Source of the DNA: Rhodospirillaceae bacterium
GTDB lineage: Bacteria > Pseudomonadota > Alphaproteobacteria > MPNO01 > UBA2964
NCBI GenBank assembly: GCA_018660305.1
Contig: JABJKO010000270.1
Location: 1 to 41,720, forward strand
Direction: 5' to 3'
DNA length: 41,720 nt
Below are positions 14,887-23,576 of the stretch, piece after piece. A program made the translations under genes and the position numbers. Positions within the stretch are counted from its first letter, which is position 1; every line of letters begins with the position of its first letter. Below the pieces are notes generated by a model, which was given only the letters and a program-made list of their open reading frames with translations, was not told where the DNA came from and made no database searches.

Positions 14887-15954
14887 ATGTCTGCCAATCC
14901 ATGGCAACCCACCAGCCGGGCCCATAAGCCCGCTATCCTGGGGCAGCCCATCGAGGATCCCTCGGCCTGGGTACGCGAAGATCTCGAAGCCAGCCAGGCC
15001 CATATCTATCATCTGTCGGAGGGGGAGGTGTCGGACATCCTGGATGCGGTGGTGCGGGTAGAAAGCCAGCGCCTGGAACTGAAGGACATCACGCGGGAGG
15101 CATTCACCCTGCCGGCGTTTGGCCCGGTGCTGGCGGATCTGCGCCGGGAAATCATCGAGGGGCGGGGTTTTGTCTTCCTGCGCGGGCTGCCGGTGGACGC
15201 CCGCTCACTGTATCAGACCGCCGCCGCCTTCTGGGGCATCGGCGCCCATATCGGCCGCGCCGTCTCGCAGAACGGTAAGGGCCATCTGCTGGGGCACGTC
15301 AAAAACATGGGCGAAGTAATCACCTCGGCTACCGGCCGGGGCTACAATTCCGCCTCCGAGCTGGGGTTTCATGCTGATAGCTGCGACATCTTCGGCCTGT
15401 GCTGTCTTCGCACGTCCAAGTCGGGCGGTCAGCACCGCATGGTTAGCTCCATGACGGTCTATAACGAGATGCTCAAGCGCTGCCCCGAGCTGGTGGAGGA
15501 ACTGGCCTTCCGGTTTTACCGCTCGCGCCGCGGCGAGCTGCCGCCTGGCGAAACCGATCCGTGGACGCGCCAGCCGGTCTTTAGCATCACCGATGGCTTT
15601 TTCGCGACCCGCGGTGCCAGCAGTACTATCAAGCGGGCCCAGGGCATGCCAGGCGTGCCCGATCTGACCATCGCCCAGAACGAGGCGATCCGGGCCTACA
15701 ATACGCTCTCCGGCGAGCTCGCCATGGATGTGGATTTCGAACCGGGCGATATCTCCCTGGTCCAGAACTATGTGGCGCTCCATGCCCGCACCCACTATGA
15801 GGACTGGCCCGAGCCCGAGCGCAAACGTCATCTGCTGCGCCTGTGGATGAGCTTCGACGGCGCCCGCCCGCTCCATGCGGACATCATCCGCGACCACGAA
15901 CAGGGGATATTGGAAGCCGGCACCGTTCTACACGCGCCGCTGGAAGCAGCGTGA
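14887..15954 (+). CDS. TauD/TfdA-family Fe(II)/2-oxoglutarate-type dioxygenase
   Basis: A 355-residue double-stranded beta-helix oxygenase. The metal-binding HxD is His162-Ala-Asp164 in LGFHADSCDI, the distal His is in YVALHARTHYEDW and the 2-oxoglutarate Arg is in KRHLLRLWM. The N-terminal 120 residues carry the GFVFLRGLPVD strand found in TauD-like enzymes. It should hydroxylate a small organic molecule using Fe(II), oxygen and 2-oxoglutarate; the substrate cannot be told. A GGGAGA site precedes the ATG. It is longer than, and only distantly related to, the tandem pair at 29964-31730. It converges on cysK with a gap of only ten bases. Confidence 0.82.
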   Translation: MSANPWQPTSRAHKPAILGQPIEDPSAWVREDLEASQAHIYHLSEGEVSDILDAVVRVESQRLELKDITREAFTLPAFGPVLADLRREIIEGRGFVFLRGLPVDARSLYQTAAAFWGIGAHIGRAVSQNGKGHLLGHVKNMGEVITSATGRGYNSASELGFHADSCDIFGLCCLRTSKSGGQHRMVSSMTVYNEMLKRCPELVEELAFRFYRSRRGELPPGETDPWTRQPVFSITDGFFATRGASSTIKRAQGMPGVPDLTIAQNEAIRAYNTLSGELAMDVDFEPGDISLVQNYVALHARTHYEDWPEPERKRHLLRLWMSFDGARPLHADIIRDHEQGILEAGTVLHAPLEAA

Positions 15955-15964
15955 GGGGGAGTCT

Positions 15965-17017
15965 TTAGAGCCAGTCGGGAGCCGGCAGGCCTTTTTCCTT
16001 GAGGAATGCCGGGTTGTAGAGCTTGCTCTGGTAGCGCTGGCCACCGTCGGCGAGGATGGTGACGATGGTGTGGCCGGGGCCGAGATCCCTGGCAAGGCGG
16101 ATGGCGCCGGCGATGTTGATGCCGCTGGAGCCGCCGAGACACAGGCCCTCTTCCTTGATCAGATTGAACAGTATGTGCAGGGCTTCGCTGTCCGGTATGC
16201 GGAACGCGTCATCGGCCTGGATTTCGGCGACGTTCGCGGTCACCCGTCCCTGACCGATGCCCTCGCTGATGGAGCTGCCTTCGGATTCGAGCTTGCTGTA
16301 TTTGAAATAGCTGTACATGGACGCGCCCTCGGGGTCGGCGGCGGCGATGACGACGTCCTTGTTCTGTTCCTTGAGGAACACACTGATGCCGGCCAGCGTG
16401 CCACCGGTGCCGATGGCGCAGGTGAAGCCGTCTATTTTGCCGTGGGTTTGTCCCCAGATTTCCGGCCCGGTGCCCTCCACATGGGCGCGCATGTTGGCGA
16501 GATTATCCCACTGGTTGGCCCACAGCGCGCCGTCGGGGGAAGTTTTCACCAGTTCCTCGGCGATCCGCTCGGACACGTGAACATAATTGTTGGGGTCTCT
16601 ATAGGGCGCGGCGGGCACCAGCTTGAGCTCGGCGCCGGCGAGACGCAGCATGTCCTTCTTTTCCTGACTCTGGCTGTCCGGCATGACGATGACCGTGCGG
16701 TAGCCCCGTGCGTTACCCACCAGAGCGAGACCGATGCCGGTATTGCCAGCGGTGCCTTCGACCACCACGCCGCCCGGCTTGAGAACACCGCGTTCTTCGG
16801 CGTCGCGGATGATAAACAGGGCCGCCCGGTCCTTGACCGATCCGCCGGGATTGAGGAACTCCGCCTTGCCGAGGATCTCGCAGCCGGTTTCCTCCGAGGC
16901 GCGCTTCAGCTTGATCAGCGGCGTGTTACCTACCGTATCGGAAAAGCCGTCACGGATTGTTCGGTGTCTGACTTCCGCCCCGGATTCCAACTCCCGCAAT
17001 GCGACTGCTGAACTCAT
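15965..17017 (-). CDS. cysK: Cysteine synthase (O-acetylserine sulfhydrylase), last gene of cys operon
   Basis: A 350-residue fold-type II PLP enzyme that makes cysteine from O-acetylserine and sulfide. The PLP lysine is Lys62 in FLNPGGSVKDRA. The substrate loop reads EGTAGNTGIGLA in place of the usual TSGNTG, and the phosphate-binding Gly loop is CAIGTGGTLAGIS. An N-terminal extension of about 20 residues and the C-terminal LADGGQRYQSKLYNPAF place it in a divergent CysK clade. It lies 29 bases after cysE, giving the last two steps of cysteine synthesis in one transcript. Cystathionine beta-synthase is less likely, because there is no CBS pair and the neighbours are sulfur-reduction genes. 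Confidence 0.88.
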   Translation of the reverse strand: MSSAVALRELESGAEVRHRTIRDGFSDTVGNTPLIKLKRASEETGCEILGKAEFLNPGGSVKDRAALFIIRDAEERGVLKPGGVVVEGTAGNTGIGLALVGNARGYRTVIVMPDSQSQEKKDMLRLAGAELKLVPAAPYRDPNNYVHVSERIAEELVKTSPDGALWANQWDNLANMRAHVEGTGPEIWGQTHGKIDGFTCAIGTGGTLAGISVFLKEQNKDVVIAAADPEGASMYSYFKYSKLESEGSSISEGIGQGRVTANVAEIQADDAFRIPDSEALHILFNLIKEEGLCLGGSSGINIAGAIRLARDLGPGHTIVTILADGGQRYQSKLYNPAFLKEKGLPAPDWL

Positions 17018-17046
17018 GATTGTCTCCCTCCTTCAGATAGCGTCGG

Positions 17047-17778
17047 TTAGTTGGCGCCGGGCCGTTCGGCCTCGTCGCACTCATTTTCCGCCTTCGCCGA
17101 ATCGGCCACTGTCGCGGACTGTTCTTCCAGTAATTTGAGCCTTGTCTGCAGCAAGCCAATTTCCGCGAGCAGCCCGTCCACTACCTTGGCGACCGGGTCC
17201 GGCAGATCGGCGCTCGGCGTACCGTAGGCGTGAAATTCCGGGGCCTCACCGGAGGTGCGCGGCAATACAGGCCGGGCCGCAATGCCGACCATGGTGACGC
17301 CCGCCGCCACGTCTTTGAGCACCACGGCGTTGGCTCCGATGCGGGCGCCTTCGCGCACCGTGACCGGCCCCAGTATCTGCGCGCCCGAACCGATGACCAC
17401 GCCATTTTCGATGGTCGGATGGCGCTTGCCGGGTTCCAGCGACGTGCCGCCCAGGGTGACGCCGTGATAGAGCGTCACATCATCGCCGATCTCCGCTGTC
17501 TCGCCGATCACCGCGCCGGCGCCATGATCGATGAAGAACCGGCGGCCAATGATGGCGCCAGGATGGATTTCGATATCGGTCAGGAAGCGGCCCACATGGG
17601 CGATAAAGCGCGCCAGAACGACCCAGCCCCGTTTCCAAACGGCATGGGCAAGGCGGTGAAACACCCTTGCATGGAAGCCGGGATAGCACAGGATCACTTC
17701 AAGCCGGGATCGCGCCGCCGGATCGCGTTCCCGGATCGCCGAGATGTCCTCTCGCATCTTCGCAAAAATACCCGTCAT
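17047..17778 (-). CDS. cysE: Serine O-acetyltransferase (CysE/EpsC type)
   Basis: A 243-residue left-handed beta-helix acetyltransferase that makes O-acetylserine, the substrate of the neighbouring cysteine synthase. The N-terminal helical part has [20 protein letters not shown]. The hexapeptide domain has [40 protein letters not shown] and [13 protein letters not shown]. The start at 17778 has a GAGG site and aligns with the family; an upstream frame adds 20 non-family residues. The C-terminal tail is long and Glu-rich with a short coiled-coil-like stretch, beyond the part that binds cysteine synthase in classic CysE. It is 22 bases after the DUF934 gene. Confidence 0.9.
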   Translation of the reverse strand: MTGIFAKMREDISAIRERDPAARSRLEVILCYPGFHARVFHRLAHAVWKRGWVVLARFIAHVGRFLTDIEIHPGAIIGRRFFIDHGAGAVIGETAEIGDDVTLYHGVTLGGTSLEPGKRHPTIENGVVIGSGAQILGPVTVREGARIGANAVVLKDVAAGVTMVGIAARPVLPRTSGEAPEFHAYGTPSADLPDPVAKVVDGLLAEIGLLQTRLKLLEEQSATVADSAKAENECDEAERPGAN

Positions 17779-17800
17779 CCCAAGGCCTCGTGTTTGTGCG

Positions 17801-18349
17801 TTAGTAGGACCATGACCCCGCGGTGTCGGAGCCGCCATGGGGCCCCGGCGCGATATAGTCCCTCTTCAATCTCAATTGGGTCACGGTGGGCATCCGGTCA
17901 ACTGTCGGCTGATAGCGGTTTGACATTTCATCAAAGGCGATTGTCCAGTTCGCCGCCGCCGCGTCGTCCGGAATTTCAAAGGAATCGAAGCCGCAGCGGT
18001 GCATGTAAAGCAGCTGATCCCGCAGCACGGCGCCGATGGCGCGAATTTCGCCGGTGAAATCGTAGCGGGCGCGGAGCAGGCGGGCGTAGGAATAAGCCCG
18101 CCCGTCGGTGAATTTGGGGAAGTCGAGGCAGATCAGGCCGAACCGGTCCAGATCATCGGCGATGAGCTCGGGCGGCTGATCGCTGGCCAGGACGATACCA
18201 ATTTCGCCATTCCGGCTCCGTAAATCCTCCCGGTCCCGCATCCAGCGGTCGTAGCCGACCACAATTGGAATGCCGGATGGCAGGCTTTGGTCGTCTTCGA
18301 TGATGGTCCAGGGATCGTCGACAATCCGGTCTCTCTTAAGCAGTGCCAT
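17801..18349 (-). CDS. DUF934 protein, sulfite-reduction partner
   Basis: A 182-residue protein of the DUF934 family, which is found almost only with assimilatory sulfite/sulfate reduction genes. Visible parts are [40 protein letters not shown] and [15 protein letters not shown]. The start at 18349 has a near-perfect AAGGAGG and overlaps the end of cysI by 14 bases, which suggests translational coupling. Its biochemical role is not known; an accessory role in sulfite reductase function or electron supply has been inferred from linkage. In many relatives cysH lies between cysI and this gene, and here it does not. Confidence 0.85.
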   Translation of the reverse strand: MALLKRDRIVDDPWTIIEDDQSLPSGIPIVVGYDRWMRDREDLRSRNGEIGIVLASDQPPELIADDLDRFGLICLDFPKFTDGRAYSYARLLRARYDFTGEIRAIGAVLRDQLLYMHRCGFDSFEIPDDAAAANWTIAFDEMSNRYQPTVDRMPTVTQLRLKRDYIAPGPHGGSDTAGSWSY

Positions 18350-19991
18350 AGAGATCCTCCTTGAAGGGGCGGGGGCCCACGCGGCGATAGGTATCGCCGA
18401 ACAGCTCTCCGTCGGTGCGCTGAAAAAGATAGGTGCCGATGACGCGGTCGATGGCGTCGACCACATCGTCATAGGCAAAGGCGGGGCCGATCACCTCGCC
18501 GATGGCGGCGTTCTCATCGGGGCTGCCGCCGAGGGTGATCTGGTAGCACTCGGTGCCTTTGCGGTCGACGCCGAGGATGCCGATATCGCCCACGTGATGG
18601 TGACCGCAGGCATTGATGCAGCCGGAGATCTTGATCCGCAGCGCCCCGATCGTGGTCTGCAGATCCGGGTCGCTCAAATGACGGGACAGGCGCTGCGCCA
18701 CCGGGATCGATCGCGCATTGGCGAGGTTGCAGTAATCGAGACCCGGGCAGGCGATGATATCGGTGGCCAGGTCGATATTGGCGGTTGCCAGACCGGCGGC
18801 GTCGAGACGCTGCCAAAGCGCATGCAGATTAGACTGGCGCACATGGGCGAGGACGATGTTCTGCTGATGGGTGATGCGTAGCTCGTCGAGGCTGTATTCC
18901 TCGGCCAGGTCGGCGATCACATCCATCTGGTCGGCGGTGGCGTCCCCCGGTGCGCCGCCTTCCGGCTTGAGCGAGATATTGGCGATGGCGTAGCCCGGCT
19001 GCTTGTGGGCAGCGACGTTGGTCTGCGCCCAGCGGTCGAACTCGCGATCGGCCCGGCGTGCGGCCTCAAAGGCGGCGTCACGGGGGGACAGAAGCTCATA
19101 GGCGGGCGGGGCAAAATAGGCCCTGATGCGCGAAATTTCGGTGTCCGGCAGATCGAGATCGCCGCCGCGGATGGTCTCCCATTCGCGTTCCACCATGGAA
19201 GCGAATTTTTCGGCGCCGGTGCTTCGGACCAGGATCTTGATCCGCGCCTTATAGATATTGTCGCGCCGTCCCAGCAGATTATAGACCCGCAAAATGGCTT
19301 CCAGATAGGACAGGAGATCCTGCTTGGGCAGGAACTTGCGGATGGTCGCGGCGATAATCGGCGTGCGGCCCTGGCCGCCCCCCACCAGGACTTCAAACCC
19401 GACCTCGCCCCGTGCATTCTTGCGCATATGAAGCCCGATATCGTGGAATCGGACGGCAGCGCGGTCGATGGGACCGCCGGCCAGCGCGATCTTGAACTTA
19501 CGCGGCAGGAACGAAAATTCCGGGTGAAGGGTCGACCATTGCCGGATGATCTCGGCATAGATCCGCGGGTCCTCGATTTCCTCGGCCGCGGCGCCGGCAT
19601 AGTGATCGGCGGTCACGTTTCTGATGCAGTTGCCGCTGGTCTGAATGGCATGCATCTCCACCGTCGCCAGTTCGGCCAGAAGATCGGGGACCTCTTCGAG
19701 GCGGGGCCAGTTGTACTGGATGTTCTGGCGGGTGGTGAAATGACCGTATCCCCGGTCATATTTCCGCGCGATATGGGCCAGCATGCGCATCTGTCTGGCG
19801 GCGAGCGTGCCGTAGGGGATGGCGACCCGCAGCATGTAGGCGTGGAGCTGAAGATAGAGCCCGTTCATAAGGCGCAGCGGCCTGAACTGCTCCTCGGTCA
19901 GCTCCCCGGACAGCCGCCTCGCCACCTGATCGCGGAACTGATCGACCCGTTCGTGGACCAGAATGTTATCGAATTCATCGTAGCGATACAT
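18336..19991 (-). CDS. cysI: Assimilatory nitrite/sulfite reductase hemoprotein
   Basis: A 551-residue siroheme/[4Fe-4S] reductase that converts sulfite to sulfide (or nitrite to ammonia) with six electrons. It has the two-fold ferredoxin-type repeat; the N-terminal half includes GHFTTRQNIQYNWPRLEE. The metal ligands are visible as C-x5-C in ACPGLDYCNLAN and C-x3-C in SGCINACGHHHVGD. The context (cysG for siroheme, cysE, cysK) makes sulfite the likely substrate. It starts seven bases after the DUF2849 gene and overlaps DUF934, so the set is one operon. No separate flavoprotein cysJ is present, so electrons may come from ferredoxin or another reductase. Confidence 0.92.
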   Translation of the reverse strand: MYRYDEFDNILVHERVDQFRDQVARRLSGELTEEQFRPLRLMNGLYLQLHAYMLRVAIPYGTLAARQMRMLAHIARKYDRGYGHFTTRQNIQYNWPRLEEVPDLLAELATVEMHAIQTSGNCIRNVTADHYAGAAAEEIEDPRIYAEIIRQWSTLHPEFSFLPRKFKIALAGGPIDRAAVRFHDIGLHMRKNARGEVGFEVLVGGGQGRTPIIAATIRKFLPKQDLLSYLEAILRVYNLLGRRDNIYKARIKILVRSTGAEKFASMVEREWETIRGGDLDLPDTEISRIRAYFAPPAYELLSPRDAAFEAARRADREFDRWAQTNVAAHKQPGYAIANISLKPEGGAPGDATADQMDVIADLAEEYSLDELRITHQQNIVLAHVRQSNLHALWQRLDAAGLATANIDLATDIIACPGLDYCNLANARSIPVAQRLSRHLSDPDLQTTIGALRIKISGCINACGHHHVGDIGILGVDRKGTECYQITLGGSPDENAAIGEVIGPAFAYDDVVDAIDRVIGTYLFQRTDGELFGDTYRRVGPRPFKEDLYGTA

Positions 19992-19997
19992 GGTGGT

Positions 19998-20297
19998 TTA
20001 CTCCTGCCCCGCCGGTTGCTGAAAAGACGCCCGCACGGTGGGGCCGTTGGCGCGAATACGCTCGCGCTGGCTGACCGGCTGGACAGAGGCATTTTCGGTC
20101 TTGGCATCCATCAAATAGGGGCCGATGACGATTTGCCCGGCCACGTCTTGCTCCGCGATGCGCAGAAGACGGTCCTGCAGGGTCTCATCGGCGAGAAAGC
20201 GGGCGTCGGATAGGTTGCCCGACCAGCTGCCCCCTGCGGTGAGATAGACCACCTCGCCGTCCTTAAGGCGGTTCGCCGTGATCAGTTTGCCTCTCAT
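19998..20297 (-). CDS. DUF2849 small protein of the sulfite-reductase operon
   Basis: A 99-residue protein starting MRGKLITANRLKDGEVVYLT, with WSGNLSDARFL and VAGQIVIGPYLMDA, which match DUF2849. That family lies between cysG and cysI in alphaproteobacteria. The start at 20297 has AGGAG and removes a spurious upstream frame. Function is unknown; the tight position (20 bases after cysG, seven before cysI) points to a role in siroheme or sulfite-reductase maturation or stability, which is inference. No transmembrane segment or metal motif is seen. Confidence 0.82.
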   Translation of the reverse strand: MRGKLITANRLKDGEVVYLTAGGSWSGNLSDARFLADETLQDRLLRIAEQDVAGQIVIGPYLMDAKTENASVQPVSQRERIRANGPTVRASFQQPAGQE

Positions 20298-20316
20298 AAT
20301 TCCGTACTCCTTCGCT

Positions 20317-21687
20317 CTACGACGCGATGGCCAGCGCGGTGCCGACGTCCGATGCCGCGTTGGCTTCGGCAACCACATCGCCGATCACCAGCAGGGCGGG
20401 GTTCTGTATGCGATTGTCGCGGATCAGCGCACCCAGCGTGCCGATGGTCCCGGTAATGGTTCGTTGGGTCGCCCGCGTGCCGTTTTCAATCACCGCAACC
20501 GGGGTCTCTGGCGCCAGCCCGTTTTCGGTGAAGCGCGCGGCGATGTCCGCCGCCGTACTGACACCCATATAAAACACCAGCGTTCCTGCCAATTTGGCAA
20601 GTGCCTGCCAGTCGTAATCCGGAATATCGCCATTGGATGTGCCGGTCAGATAGGTCACGGACTGAGCGGTGCCGCGGTGGGTCAGGGGAATGCCGGCCTC
20701 GGCGGCGCACCCGGCCGCCGCCGTGATGCCGGGGACAATATCCACCTGAATGCCGCGTTCGATCAGATAGCGACGCTCCTCGCCGCCACGGCCAAAGATG
20801 AAGGGGTCGCCCCCCTTAAGCCGGACCACGTGTTTTCCGGCGCCTGCGTGATGCGCCAGAAGCGCGTTGATTTCCATCTGGCTGTGGCTGTGCTGCCCGG
20901 GTGCCTTGCCGGCATAGATGGTCTCGGCGTCGCGCCGCGCATAATCGAGGATCTCGGGTCCGACCAGCCGGTCATAGATAATCACATCGGCGTTCTGGAG
21001 ATTTTGAAGCGCCTTCAGGGTGAGCAGATCGGGATCGCCCGGACCCGCGCCTACGATGGAAACCCGTCCGGCATTGGGTGGCAGTTCGGTGATCGTGGAT
21101 TCATCGTGGTGGACCGAGGCGCCGGATCGCCAGCCTTTAAAGAAATCGTCCCAGAACAGCCGCTTCGCAGTGGGCGAAATAAAGCGATCGCGTATGGTGT
21201 CCCGCAGGGTCTCGGCGGATTTTGCCAATCGCCCGAGATCGGCCGGCAGCAATGCTTCGATCGCGGCACGGATCTGACGGGCCAGCACCGGCGCGGCGCC
21301 GGCGGTTGAGACCGCGACCACCACTGGACTGCGGTCGACGATAGCCGGCATGATAAAATCTGACAAGGCGGGCGCGTCGACCACATTGACCGGGATGCCG
21401 GCTTTTTTCGCTGCCTCGGAAACCGCCTGATCGACGGCCTTGATGCCAGTGGCGGAAAACACCAGCGCGTACCCGTCGATATCCTGTTCCCTGAACGCCC
21501 TTGCCTGGAACGCCATGCGTCCGTCCCGATGCCATTGGTGCAGATCGTCGGTCGCCAGCGGAGCAATGACCGTGACCGTCGCTTGCGCGCGCAACAGCAT
21601 ATGGATCTTGCGTTGGGCGACAGGCCCGCCGCCGACCACAAGGCACGGACGGTCCTGGATATTTTTGAAGATGGGCAGGTAACGCAT
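20317..21687 (-). CDS. cysG: Trifunctional siroheme synthase
   Basis: A 456-residue protein with two modules. The N-terminal 200 residues are precorrin-2 dehydrogenase/sirohydrochlorin ferrochelatase (VVGGGPVAQRKIHMLLRA as the NAD site, ARQIRAAIEALLP as the dimerisation part). The C-terminal 250 are uroporphyrinogen-III methyltransferase (VSIVGAGPGDPDLLTLKA, VVRLKGGDPFIFGRGGEE, GITAAAGCAAEAGIPLTHRG). Together they make siroheme from uroporphyrinogen III for the CysI encoded downstream. It is the first gene of the operon, so the AT-rich region 21688-21873 should hold the operon promoter, shared with a divergent Lrp/AsnC regulator. Confidence 0.93.
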   Translation of the reverse strand: MRYLPIFKNIQDRPCLVVGGGPVAQRKIHMLLRAQATVTVIAPLATDDLHQWHRDGRMAFQARAFREQDIDGYALVFSATGIKAVDQAVSEAAKKAGIPVNVVDAPALSDFIMPAIVDRSPVVVAVSTAGAAPVLARQIRAAIEALLPADLGRLAKSAETLRDTIRDRFISPTAKRLFWDDFFKGWRSGASVHHDESTITELPPNAGRVSIVGAGPGDPDLLTLKALQNLQNADVIIYDRLVGPEILDYARRDAETIYAGKAPGQHSHSQMEINALLAHHAGAGKHVVRLKGGDPFIFGRGGEERRYLIERGIQVDIVPGITAAAGCAAEAGIPLTHRGTAQSVTYLTGTSNGDIPDYDWQALAKLAGTLVFYMGVSTAADIAARFTENGLAPETPVAVIENGTRATQRTITGTIGTLGALIRDNRIQNPALLVIGDVVAEANAASDVGTALAIAS

Positions 21688-21770
21688 GTGAAGTTCCGCT
21701 TTGCTCTACAAGCGCGTGATGTAGCAACGGCCCTGCCGGGGGACAATGCGGGAAATGCATGATTTCAGAA

Positions 21771-21849
21771 AATAATTTTGTGTGTTTTGTCGGAATTGGC
21801 TATATAAAGAAATTATTGCCGGTATAAGGCAGATAAAAGGTAATAATTT
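21771..21849. promoter_or_regulatory. AT-rich divergent control region with three AATAATTT-type sites
   Basis: The region between cysG and the Lrp/AsnC gene is far more AT-rich than its surroundings. AATAATTT occurs at 21771-21778 and again at 21842-21849, and its reverse complement AAATTATT at 21810-21817. Sites lie 39 and 32 bases apart. Arrays of AT-rich sites are typical for Lrp-family octamers, so these are candidate binding sites of the adjacent regulator controlling both directions. Confidence 0.45.
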
Positions 21850-21873
21850 TGTTTTGTTGAGAGGGCGATAAAA

Positions 21874-22359
21874 ATGGATGACACGGATATTCGGATTCTC
21901 GAGTGTCTTCAAAGCGACTCGACGTTGGCGGTCAGTGAGATTGCCAAACGTGTGGGACTATCCACATCGCCGTGCTGGAATCGCATTCAGCGGCTTGAGA
22001 CGTCCGGCGTTATCCAGTCCCGGGTCGCGCTTCTCAATCCCAAATCGCTCAATGTGGGGGTCACGGCTTTTGTGTCCATCAGAACCAGCAACCACAACGC
22101 GGCCTGGTTCGACAAGTTTTCCAAATCCCTCTCCGCCTTTCCGGAGGTGGTGGAGTTCTACCGAATGAGCGGCGATATCGATTATCTGCTGCGCGTGGTC
22201 GTGCCCGACATCGCGTCTTATGACACGTTCTATAAGCGCCTGATCGAAGAGGTGGATCTCCAGGACGTGAGCTCAAGCTTCGCCATGGAGGAGATCAAAT
22301 ACACCACGGCGCTGCCGCTGGATTACGTGCAAACAGAACAGCCCGCCAAGCGGACCTAG
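21874..22359 (+). CDS. Lrp/AsnC-family transcriptional regulator
   Basis: A 161-residue Lrp/AsnC protein with an N-terminal helix-turn-helix (MDDTDIRILECLQSDSTLAV, then VSEIAKRVGLSTSPCWNRIQ) and a C-terminal RAM ligand/oligomerisation domain (GDIDYLLRVVVPDIASYDTF). Members bind small effectors, often amino acids, and form octamers. It is divergent from cysG, with AT-rich repeated sites between them, so it is probably a regulator of the sulfur-assimilation operon and of itself, perhaps sensing cysteine. The effector is inferred, not seen. Its stop is 11 bases from the convergent phosphatase gene. Confidence 0.9.
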   Translation: MDDTDIRILECLQSDSTLAVSEIAKRVGLSTSPCWNRIQRLETSGVIQSRVALLNPKSLNVGVTAFVSIRTSNHNAAWFDKFSKSLSAFPEVVEFYRMSGDIDYLLRVVVPDIASYDTFYKRLIEEVDLQDVSSSFAMEEIKYTTALPLDYVQTEQPAKRT

Positions 22360-22370
22360 CGTTATTCTGG

Positions 22371-22871
22371 TTAGGTCCCTTTTTTCAGGGCATCGCGGAC
22401 GTCCTGCAGCAGCCCGGCGGCGCCGGCTTCCACCAGATCGAGGACGTGGGCGAATCCGTCACCGGCACCATAATAAGGGTCTGGCACATCCCGTGTGCCC
22501 ACCTGCGGGGCGTAATCGAGGAGCAGCCTGATGCGATGGCTTTCGCCTTCCGGGCACAGGCGCTGCATCTCACCGAGATGGGTCTGGTCCATGGCGATGA
22601 GAAAATCGAATTTGTAGAAATCATCCGGGTGTATCTGGCGCGCCCGCTGTTCGCTGAGATCCACACCCCGTGCGAGCGCCGCTTCGACGGATCGCGGGTC
22701 CGGTGGCTCGCCGGTGTGATAATCCGCGGTACCGGCGGAATCGACGGCGACGTGATCCTCCAGACCGGTGGATTTCAGCATGGACCGAAACACGCCCTCC
22801 CCCGTGGGTGAGCGGCAGATGTTTCCGGTGCAGACAAACAGCACGCTCACGGATCTTTGTTGGTCGCTCAT
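22371..22871 (-). CDS. Low-molecular-weight protein-tyrosine phosphatase
   Basis: A 166-residue phosphatase. The P-loop is CTGNICRS, giving nucleophile Cys14 and Arg20, and the general acid Asp is in VPDPYYG near the end. VDSAGTADYHTGEPPDPRS and FDFLIAMDQTHLGEM are family-typical. The real start is the ATG at 22871 with an AAGGAGA site; a frame running far upstream overlaps the divergent gene and is not coding. These enzymes dephosphorylate tyrosine on proteins or act on related phosphate esters. ArsC-type arsenate reductase is less likely because the distal cysteine pair is absent. It is divergent from the UDG-like gene across 54 bases. Confidence 0.9.
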   Translation of the reverse strand: MSDQQRSVSVLFVCTGNICRSPTGEGVFRSMLKSTGLEDHVAVDSAGTADYHTGEPPDPRSVEAALARGVDLSEQRARQIHPDDFYKFDFLIAMDQTHLGEMQRLCPEGESHRIRLLLDYAPQVGTRDVPDPYYGAGDGFAHVLDLVEAGAAGLLQDVRDALKKGT

Positions 22872-22925
22872 ACTCGACAGGTCTCCTTCCGACACATCAT
22901 ACTCACGGGGCAGGATAAATCGAGT

Positions 22926-23576
22926 ATGACCGCAACTACCCATAAACCACCGACCCGCCGCGCTTTCAGCCGCCTGTTGCGCGATGTGCGCGGCTGTAAC
23001 CTGTGTGCGGAAAAATTGCCTCTGGGGCCGCGCCCTGTGGTCAAGGGCACGCCATCGGCGCGGATCATGATTGTCGGTCAGGCGCCGGGCACCAAGGTTC
23101 ACCAATCCGGGGTTCCCTGGGACGATGCCAGCGGCCGCCGTCTGCGCGACTGGCTGGACCTGGATGACGGGACGTTTTATGACGAGGATCTGATCGCCAT
23201 CGTTCCCATGGGGTTTTGCTATCCCGGCGCCAATCCAAAAGGCGGCGATAACCCGCCCCGGCCGGAATGCGCGCCTCTCTGGCATCCGCCTCTGCGCGGG
23301 GCGCTGCCGCACATCGAACTGACCCTGCTGGTCGGCCAGTATGCCCAGCGCTGGTATTTGAAAGGCCGCATGAAAAAGACCATGACCGAGACGGTGCGCA
23401 GCTTCAGGGACTATCTGCCGGAATTTTTACCTACCCCGCATCCCAGCTGGCGGACCACCGCCTGGCAGAACAAGAACCCGTGGTTCGAGGCCGAGATCGT
23501 GCCGGATATGAGACGCCGTGTTCATGAGCTGATCGCAAAGGGCCCGGCCCGATTTGAAATGGGCCCTGCGTCATGA
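22926..23576 (+). CDS. Uracil-DNA glycosylase family protein
   Basis: A 216-residue protein of the uracil-DNA-glycosylase superfamily (COG1573-like). The catalytic region is IMIVGQAPGTKVHQSGVPWD, followed by ASGRRLRDWLDLDD; the distal loop is TPHPSWRTTAW. Clustered cysteines near the N-terminus (CNLCAEK) recall the iron-sulfur site of family 4/5 enzymes, but the full four-cysteine set is not evident. The start at 22926 aligns with the family, with an overlapping frame further upstream. It would remove uracil or other damaged bases from DNA; activity needs testing. It overlaps the next gene by four bases, so the two are coupled. Confidence 0.8.
   Translation: MTATTHKPPTRRAFSRLLRDVRGCNLCAEKLPLGPRPVVKGTPSARIMIVGQAPGTKVHQSGVPWDDASGRRLRDWLDLDDGTFYDEDLIAIVPMGFCYPGANPKGGDNPPRPECAPLWHPPLRGALPHIELTLLVGQYAQRWYLKGRMKKTMTETVRSFRDYLPEFLPTPHPSWRTTAWQNKNPWFEAEIVPDMRRRVHELIAKGPARFEMGPAS

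Noticed and set aside
15875..17011. 378-residue open frame opposite cysK
   Set aside because: It lies wholly over the well-supported cysteine synthase gene and shows no family signature.
22872..23312. Long N-terminal extension of the tyrosine phosphatase
   Set aside because: The extension overlaps the divergent UDG-like gene, has no homology to the family, and an ATG with a good ribosome binding site lies at 22871.
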